Positions 57,629 to 64,000 of a stretch of DNA of 64,000 bases are shown piece by piece (the first letter of the stretch is position 1; each line of letters begins with the position of its first letter). Both the position numbers and the translations under genes were made by a program. Origin of the DNA: Anomaloglossus baeobatrachus (Eukaryota; Chordata; Amphibia; Anura; Aromobatidae); NCBI RefSeq assembly GCF_048569485.1, contig NC_134364.1, positions 128,193,089 through 128,257,088 of the forward strand, in the 5' to 3' direction. The notes under the pieces are model-generated. The model was given only the letters and a program-made list of their open reading frames with translations, was not told where the DNA came from and did not search any database.

Positions 57629-58729
57629 TCATTCCGGGTGGAAGGCTCGTTGCCACTCAGCCCTCTGAGCCTGGATGTATTCCGATAGGGGCTGCCCGGG
57701 TAGTCGGCGCAGCCGCCGGAAAGGCTCCTGACTGGTGGGCTGCTCCGCTGCTGCAGCCCCCGGCTTGGGCTCCTCAAGCTCCGACGGAGGCGAGGGGGTC
57801 GTTGCGCGGGACGGTGGCGGGCTGCCCATAACAATCGTCGGGTGAGTGATAATGTTCTGGTTAATCGCCAGTACCGGCGAGGTTCCCTTCTCCGGGTCGG
57901 TACTTTGCACAGGCATGACTGCCGGAGCTACGGCTACGGTATGTCGGGGTCGGGAGGCTTCAGCCAGCACCGGTCTTCGTTGTGCTTGTCGCCGGGCCTG
58001 GTGTTCTTCCCACTCTACCTCCTGCTGCCATTGGGCAGCCTCCTGCTCAGTAGGCGTACGGTGCACCCCCACCGCAAACAAGCCCCGGCAGCCCACTTCT
58101 CTCAGGAATCGTACTTTTTCTCCCGGGTATAGGGTATGCAACCGCTGCGGGAGGCCTTCCGTGTTCAAGTTGACGTGATTATAAAAGTAGTCGTCGCCGG
58201 TTTCGCCATCCCGGATGAAGCCGTACCCTTCTCTCTGGTTAAACTTAACGACCACTCCAGTGGTATACTGACGCTCAAGCTCTTCGCCGTGGGGACCCGC
58301 CATGATCTCCCGGGCGACGGTTTCAACAAGCAGCCGCTCTTGCACTGGGTCCGGCTCAGGTGACGGGGATCTTCGGGTCGGTAGGGAAGACGGCAGCACC
58401 GGATCCCAGTAGAAACCCCAGTCGTCTCTCTCTAGTTTCGGGGCGTAGGTTTCTGCCGGAGTTTGGCTAGGCGCTCCAGACCCCACCGCAGCTGGCGGGG
58501 GTCTCTCTGGGCAGGGATATGGGGCTCCCAACATCCGGCTCCCCGACGGCAATTGGGCGGCGTAGGTCGCCCGGACCTCGGTTGTAGTCGCACCGGTCTC
58601 CGCATCCCACGTTGTGAGCCAAGTCACCCTACTGGCTTGCCCCGGTCCTCCGGGTACAGCCGGCAAGTAGGTAGGAAATCCCTCCGCAGACACCACCTGC
58701 TTCAGACGGCTCTCGTCCAACTTCTCCAT
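57629..58729 (-). CDS. Element B ORF: 366-aa protein with cold-shock domain
   Basis: Start chosen at the ATG at 58729 (MEKLDESRLKQVVSAEGF); the frame is open further upstream through the promoter-like block and the LTR, which is not expected to be translated. Residues 20-125 are proline-rich with a YWDP motif, also seen as PYWDRE in element A. About 128-155 is a charged helix (ERLLVETVAREIM). Residues 158-224 read as a cold-shock domain: GVVVKFNQREGYGFI, DDYFYNHVNL, YPGEKVRFLREVG and GLFAVGVH. The tail is Q/R-rich then proline-rich, ending in a basic stretch (FRRLRRLPGQPLSEYIQAQR). Length and layout parallel element A although the sequences have diverged. A nucleic-acid-binding, gag-like role is inference. 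Uninterrupted. Confidence 0.8.
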   Translation of the reverse strand: MEKLDESRLKQVVSAEGFPTYLPAVPGGPGQASRVTWLTTWDAETGATTTEVRATYAAQLPSGSRMLGAPYPCPERPPPAAVGSGAPSQTPAETYAPKLERDDWGFYWDPVLPSSLPTRRSPSPEPDPVQERLLVETVAREIMAGPHGEELERQYTTGVVVKFNQREGYGFIRDGETGDDYFYNHVNLNTEGLPQRLHTLYPGEKVRFLREVGCRGLFAVGVHRTPTEQEAAQWQQEVEWEEHQARRQAQRRPVLAEASRPRHTVAVAPAVMPVQSTDPEKGTSPVLAINQNIITHPTIVMGSPPPSRATTPSPPSELEEPKPGAAAAEQPTSQEPFRRLRRLPGQPLSEYIQAQRAEWQRAFHPE

Positions 58730-58959
58730 ATTCTCAGCAACACTAGTTCTCAGTAATGGCGTCTGGGTCAGTGGCGAGACTAGAGGAAGTGGAGGCGGGC
58801 TTACTTTTCCCGCTCTTGAGGATACTCCACCCTTAGCCTCGCGCCACAGCTCGACCCCTCCGCGACGGCACTTCTTTCTTCTTACAACGCCGCCCACTGT
58901 ACATGTTTCTGTTCGTGCCCTGGGACCGGCACCTCCCCTCTTTGGGCGGAGTACTCCGA

Positions 58960-59080
58960 ACTTCTTTTTCGGCACCGGCCAGCCCCAGGCTCTTCTTTTG
59001 GCGCCAATTCTGCGCGCGCTTTCTGTTTCTTCACAGACGCCGGCCACCTTGCCGCCATCTTGTGCCCGGTCCTTCACCTC
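58960..59080 (-). promoter_or_regulatory. Promoter-like block of element B
   Basis: On the plus strand: CTTTGGGCGGAG (GC box, about 58939), TTTTGGCGCCAA (E2F-like, about 58998), GCGCGCGC, and CTTGCCGCCATCTTG (YY1-like, about 59048). It lies between the primer site and the ORF, as in elements A and 1, but no TATA box is evident. Confidence 0.45.
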
Positions 59081-59200
59081 AGGCACTGTTTCTTCTTCCC
59101 ACCATGGGACTGTAAATCTTCGCTGAGAGTCCGGATCAGGGGCCCTTGGCACCACTTGGTCTCCATCTTCTTGGAGCGGGTCCCCTCGCATATGATCCGG

Positions 59201-59218
59201 ATCCTGCCGACTACGCCA
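59201..59218 (-). other. Primer-binding site of element B, tRNA-Ser type
   Basis: The minus strand reads TGGCGTAGTCGGCAGGAT, two bases inside the 5' LTR; complementary to the 3' end plus CCA of the common vertebrate tRNA-Ser (…GACTACGCCA). Confidence 0.75.
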
Positions 59219-59220
59219 AA

Positions 59221-59878
59221 TGTAACGGGGTGCCAGGGGCGCCTCTGGGCTTGTAATCGTGGCCCTAGCTGACAGGCTTACCCCTGGCGTCGCCGTCACT
59301 GGAGGAACAGGAGGTGCCTTTGTGGGGCAGAGTGTGGTGGTGCAGGTGTTGTCCGGCGCACAAATACTCTTCAGGCGTGGGTCAATGCAAACAACAAACA
59401 TCTTTTATTCTCTGCAGTTCTTCACACTTGGCAGTAATACAGCACAATGCTATGGCGCTTTCTTCAGCTGAGGGGAAGTCTACTCTAGCGTTCCCTCAAG
59501 TGGGCGACGTGCCTGACTACTTCACTTCGCCCGGCTCCCACTTCTGGCTACCCACAGCCCGGACCCACACCGGACTGCTTCACCCTACGAGGTTCCGCCC
59601 GCTCCTGTCTTCTCCGGCTTCCCTGTACTTCAGCTGCCACACTCTGCCCCTGGCTGTTCCTTCTTCTCTCCTGTCCCAGAGATCACTGCCTCACTCACAC
59701 ACTTTCTTCCCTCCTAAACTGCCAGCTCCTCCTCCCTACTGTGGTGGCAGCCGTCCCACCCGGCCACTAGGGGGATACCCTGACAACAACATACATGCAT
59801 AAAATATAAAAACATTTTTATTAACAACGTTTCCGGGTTAACTAGACTTCCTGGTGAGGGGTCTATCCACCCCTTACA
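59221..59878 (-). repeat. 5' LTR of element B
   Basis: 658 bp, about 99.7% identical to 56629-57286. Confidence 0.9.
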
Positions 59879-60341
59879 CTGGTCTCCGGTACCCGGGCCT
59901 CGCGCATGCGCATTAGGGCGCGCGCGCGCTCTCACTCACCTCTTCTTAAAGGGTCAGCATCCCGGAAACAGGATATGGGTGAATTCAGGTACAGGCTATA
60001 TAAGACTTCCTTTTTCATATGGCCGGTGCCTGATCAACGTGTTCCCTGAGCTAGATGTTCAGCTCCCTTTGTGCCTTGCTCTTGGATTAACCCTGTCTCT
60101 TCCACAGAGTCCACCTGCCGCCCTGACCTGGTCCCAGAGTGCCGATCTCCCAGGAAGTGTCCCGGTGACTGTTTGCTGAGGATCTCGTCATCTCCCGTCA
60201 GCCTGAACCCATCACTTGGACTTCACCTGGATACATCAGCCTGCACGTCCCGCTGGATCCGGACCCCGTCGGCTGGGACTGCTCTGCACCTGTACCCGGT
60301 TCCCGTCATCTGTCCGGCCTCCGGTTCCCGTTGGACTCTTA

Positions 60342-60932
60342 GGGGCACTTTGCACAGTACGATATCGCAGGTGCGATGTCGGTGGGGTCAAATTGAAAGT
60401 GACGCACATCCGGCGTCGCAGGCGATATCGTAGTGTGTAAAGCCTTTTTGATACTATTAACGAGCGCAAAATCGTAGTAATCGTATCATCAGTGTAGCCT
60501 CGGACATTTCCATAATATGGAAATGACCAATGTTACGATGTTGTTCCTCGTTCCAGCGGCATCACACATCGCTGTGTGTGAAGCCACAGAAGCGAGGAAC
60601 ATCTCCTACCTGCGTCCTGCGGCTCACGCCAGCTATGCGGAAGGATGGAGGTGGGTGGGATGTTTACATCCCGCTCATCTCCGCCCCTTCGCTTCTATTG
60701 GCCGCCTGCCGTGTGACGTCGCTATGACGCCGCACGACCCGCCCCCTTAATAAGGAGGCGGGTCGCCGGCCAGAGCAACGTCGCAGGGCAGGTGAGTACA
60801 TGTGTAGCTGGCGTAGCGATAATGTTTGCTACGGCAGCAATCACAAGATATCGCAGCTGCGACGGGGGCGGGGACTATCGCGCTCGGCATCGCAAGCATC
60901 GGCTTGCGATGTCGTAGTGTGCAAAGTGCCCC
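60342..60932. mobile_element. Harbinger-like MITE, family H1 (copy 3)
   Basis: 591 bp, perfect inverted ends GGGGCACTTTGCACA (right end GTGCAAAGTGCCCC), flanked by TTA on both sides (60339-60341, 60933-60935). Inserted into the solo LTR. Confidence 0.9.
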
Positions 60933-61008
60933 TTAGTCATCTCCTGTGCCAATCTCTGAAGGACCCGTACCTCGTACTCACTGTGTTCCAGCTGCCGTGC
61001 ATCTAGTC

Positions 61009-63183
61009 CAGGGGTGGGGAACCTTTTTTCTGTCGGGGGCCATGTGGAAATTTCTACCAACCTTCGGGGGCCGCACAAAATTATCAATGTTTAAATGACC
61101 CTGCTATATTGGGTGAAGCAATTAATTAACTGGGGGCATGGGGCTGGGGGCACAGACACCACACGCGGGGCTGGGGGCACAGACACCACACGCGGGGCTG
61201 GGGGCACAGACACCACACGCGGGGCTGGGGGCACAGACACCACACGCGGGGCTGGGGGCACAGACACCGCTGTGGGGAAGGCACAGACACCGCTGTGGGG
61301 GAGGCACAGACACCGCTGTGGGGGAGGCACAGACACCGCTGTGGGGGAGGCACAGACACCGCTGTGGGGGAGGCACAGACACCGCTGTGGGGGAGGCACA
61401 GACACCGCTGTGGGGGAGGCACAGACACCGCTGTGGGGGAGGCACAGACACCACTGTGGGGGAGGCACAGACACCACTGTGGGGGAGGCACAGACACCAC
61501 TGTGGGGGAGGCACAGACACCACTGTGGGGGAGGCACAGACACCACTGTGGGGGAGGCACAGACATCACTGTGGGGAAGGCACAGACATCACTGTGGGGG
61601 AGGCACAGACATCACTGTGGGGGAGGCACAGACATCACTGGGGGGGAGGCACAGACATCACTGGGGGGGGAGGCACAGACATCACTGGGGGGGAGGCACA
61701 GACATCACTGGGGGGGAGGCACAGACATCACTGGGGGGGAGGCACAGACATCACTGGGGGGGAGGCACAGACATCACTGGGGGGGAGGCACAGACATCAC
61801 TGGGGGGGAGGCACAGACATCACTGGGGGGGAGGCACAGACATCACTGGGGGGGAGGCACAGACATCACTGGGGGGGGGGCTGCACAGACATCACTGGGG
61901 GGCCTGCACAGACATCACTGGGGGGCCTGCACAGACATCACTGGGGGGCCTGCACAGACATCACTGGGGGGCCTGCACAGACATCACTGGGGGGCCTGCA
62001 CAGACATCACTGGGGGGCCTGCACAGACATCACTGGGGGGCCTGCACAGACATCACTGGGGGGCCTGCACAGACATCACTGGGGGGCCTGCACAGACATC
62101 ACTGGGGGGCCTGCACACACGACTGGGGGGGTGCACACAGGACTGGGTGGGTGCACACAGGACTGGGGGGGTGCACACAGGACTGGGGGGGTGCACACAG
62201 GACTGGGGGGGGTGCACACAGGACTGGGGGGTGCACACAGGACTGGGGGGGTGCACACAGGACTGGGGGGGTGCACACAGGACTGGTTGGGGTGCACACA
62301 GGACTGGTTGGGGTGCACACAGGACTGGTTGGGGTGCACACAGGACTGGGGGGGCTGCACACAGGACTGGGGGGGTGCACACAGGACTGGGGGGGTGCAC
62401 ACAGGACTGGGGGGGTGCACACAGGACTGGAAGGGTGCACACAGGACTGGGGGGGTGCACACAGGACTGGGGGGGTGCACACAGGACTGGGGGGGGTGCA
62501 CACAGGACTGAGGGGGTGCACACAGGACTGAGGGGGTGCACACAGGACTGGGTGATGGGCTGCACATAGGATTGTGTGGGGGTGCACACAGGACATTGGG
62601 GGGCTGCACACAGGACTGGGGGAGGGGTGCACACAGGATTGGGGGGGTGCAAACAGGACTACTGGGTGATGGGCTGCACACAGGACATTGGGGGGCTGCA
62701 CACAGGACTGGGGGAGGGGTGCACACAGGACATTGGGGGCCACACTGCGCTGAGAGTTTCATGCAACTCTGGGGGAGAGGGTTTACAGAACTGGTGTGGG
62801 GAGGCACAAAGCATTGGGCAGGGCGCATAGCAGCAGAGGATCGGCGCTGGACTCACAGCAGCATCGCACTCACATCACCGGAGTGCAGGAGCCGGACACA
62901 CTGCATCAGAAGGAGAAGGCAGGCACTGATCTCCGGAGGGCAGGGGGCGGACACACAAGGCAGGAAGCTGTGAGGCTGCTGTGGACCCGCCCATTGGCAA
63001 TTGGCACTGGCCGACGGGAGAACACATTGCAGCACAAACAGCAATGTGTGGATTTAAAGGGCCGGCGGCAGCAAACCGCGGTGACAGCACCAGCACTGCC
63101 TCCCCCGGGAATCTGCCCGGGGGCTACATAAAAGGTCATGGCGGGCCGCATGCGGCCCGCGGGCCGGAGGTTCCCCACCCCTG
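61009..63183. mobile_element. Non-autonomous hAT element with internal VNTR
   Basis: Inverted ends CAGGGGTGGGGAACC and GGTTCCCCACCCCTG, flanked by the 8-bp duplication ATCTAGTC (61001-61008 and 63184-63191), diagnostic of hAT. The right part (62745-63180) is GC-rich unique sequence. There is no transposase. Confidence 0.9.
61134..62740. repeat. Graded VNTR inside the hAT element
   Basis: Unit types follow one another: 27-bp units GGGCTGGGGGCACAGACACC (61134-61260), 23-bp units AGGCACAGACACCGCTGTGG (to about 61440), the same with ACCACTG then ATCACTG, 23-bp CTGCACAGACATCACTGGGG (about 61880-62115), then 20- to 21-bp GTGCACACAGGACTGGGG (to about 62740). All three forward frames stay open for 400 to 478 codons as an artefact. 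Confidence 0.95.
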
Positions 63184-63740
63184 ATCTAGTCCTTCTGGTG
63201 GGGTGACCAGACAGTCCCTGTATAGGGGTTAGCTCTTGGTTGCCTCTCTGGGGGAGTCCGGTGCACGGTCCCGTGTATCCACATCCAGGACGTTACACCA
63301 CCCAGAGAAGATGTCTATCACTATCAAAGCATATTTGAATCCTCCTGAGTGAGGCGTCTGAATGTGATCTATCTGCATGCGTTGGCAAGGCTACAGAGGA
63401 CTGGGTGTACACTTTGGGGTGTCTTTTCTGTTTTCCTGGGATTGCATCGGGTACAAACCAGGCATTCTCTCATGTAATTTGCTGTTGCAGTTGAGAAGCC
63501 TAGCAAATGGTAGTATCCTCTCACAAGATTATGCATTTTCTTTTGTGATTGGTGTGTAGTGCCATGGTCCCTATCTAGCCACCATCAGATAGCGAGCCCA
63601 TGGGAGGCACAGTTTCCCTTTCTGCAGTATCAGATGTTTCTTGTTCTGTATGGCTCCATCCTGGATCCATTTGTCCTTTTCTTATGTTGAGTCTTGCTTC
63701 TGGAGGGTCAAGAGCATATTTTCCAAGAACTGTCCATATG

Positions 63741-64000
63741 TTTCAGACTGCTGAGACCCACAACCAAACCAACCCCCCATGCCCGAACAAAACACACGTT
63801 TGTAGTAAAACAAGTAAACTTTATTGGAGAGATAATCAAGTGCAAACATATATAAAACTCTCATCTTTTGCTGGGTTGGGGTCGGTCACAGCTTTTACAT
63901 TAATTTGTGCAAATATCCAAACCAACTTATACTGCTGTCAAGACGAGGCGTAATGCCAGGCCGGTCACCCGGCGCAATCAGCCTTCGCTTGACACCACCA
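63741..64000 (-). repeat. Possible LTR end, truncated by the window edge
   Basis: On the minus strand an AATAAA (about 63820) is followed by a stretch ending GTGGGTCTCAGCA next to the retroviral pol fragment, as an R-U5 end would. No second copy is visible. Confidence 0.3.

Larger units (their letters stand above)
56629..59878 (-). mobile_element. LTR element B: young, non-autonomous, carries a cold-shock-domain ORF
   Basis: Two 658-bp LTRs (56629-57286 and 59221-59878) flanked by CTGG (56625-56628, 59879-59882). On the minus strand the order is 5' LTR 59878-59221, tRNA-Ser primer site, promoter-like block, ORF 58729-57629, polypurine tract, 3' LTR. No pol. The LTRs differ at about 2 of 658 positions by eye (about 0.3%), so it inserted very recently. 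It looks whole. Confidence 0.9.
56435..63297. mobile_element. Solo LTR (about 830 bp of its own) holding three later insertions
   Basis: Starts TGTCACGCTCCCCGGG and ends GACGTTACA, flanked by CCACC (56430-56434 and 63298-63302) in the retroviral pol. Its own pieces are 56435-56628, 59883-60338, 60936-61000 and 63192-63297, plus single target copies. A TATATAAG lies at about 59997. The rest is element B, an H1 MITE and a hAT element. Confidence 0.8.
55315..63740 (-). mobile_element. Endogenous retrovirus fossil (pol and env parts), split by insertions
   Basis: On the minus strand, 63740-63298 holds the start of the integrase region (HIQTPHSGGFKYALIVIDIF), 56434-56160 the integrase core (IERDQGPAFTAN, VERLNGTLKAKMF), about 55990-55800 the integrase C-terminal side, 55807-55514 an overlapping env start with a hydrophobic signal-like stretch, and about 55430-55320 a transmembrane-like segment. 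This is a retrovirus with env, probably gamma- or epsilon-like. It is broken by several changes, a shortened env and the large nested insertion at 56435-63297. Confidence 0.65.

Noticed and set aside
58730-59401. N-terminal extension of the element B ORF to 590 codons
   Set aside because: The extension reads through the promoter-like block, primer site and LTR; the ATG at 58729 gives a length matching element A.
61095-62828. Open frames of 424, 457, 478 and 250 codons
   Set aside because: VNTR inside a hAT element; all forward frames are open together.

Overview
The window looks like repeat-dense DNA from a large-genome amphibian, most likely a frog. The evidence is a tetrapod-type S100 fused-type skin gene, two Penelope-like elements with GIY-YIG ends, Tc1 elements, several families of GC-rich MITEs with TWA target sites, many LTR elements, and about 17 to 18 kb of minisatellite. 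I see no bacterial-type gene organisation, no CRISPR array, and no tRNA or rRNA gene. All calls come from reading the sequence; no database was searched.

Layout. 1-4248: a minus-strand non-autonomous LTR element (element 1), cut by the left edge. 4465-7883: a broken Penelope-like element interrupted by two LTR pieces. 7887-8619: a MITE. 10500-14135: a second broken Penelope-like element, interrupted by a 46-bp minisatellite and a MITE. 15514-25186: a 9.7-kb array of a 37-bp unit with 2.3- and 2.6-kb higher-order duplications. 25931-26798: a solo LTR. 27749-32659: a 4.9-kb array of a 30-bp unit. 32660-34140: Tc1 and LTR-retrotransposon debris. 35340-44070: an 'acatatataccagg' minisatellite split by a Tc1 element, which is itself split by a complete-looking LTR element (element A), and by a solo LTR. 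44500-47885: the one clear host gene, a three-exon cornulin-like S100 fused-type protein on the minus strand, with its TATA box and poly(A) signals. 47885-53648: mostly unique intergenic DNA plus one MITE. 53649-64000: stacked insertions. A fossil endogenous retrovirus (pol/env) carries a solo LTR; that LTR in turn holds a very young LTR element (element B), a MITE, and a hAT element swollen by an internal VNTR.

The most unusual content is elements A and B. Each has LTRs, a primer-binding site matching tRNA-Ser, a polypurine tract, and no pol. Each encodes a single protein of about 365 residues that carries what looks like a cold-shock (Y-box type) RNA-binding domain. Element 1 has the same plan and nearly the same ORF length, but no cold-shock domain. 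All three carry a cellular-looking promoter block (YY1-like and E2F-like sites, GC box, and a TATA box in two) between the primer-binding site and the ORF. This suggests a lineage of small LTR elements that took up a cellular nucleic-acid-binding domain, and perhaps a promoter. The two LTRs of element B differ at about 2 of 658 positions, so the lineage moved recently.
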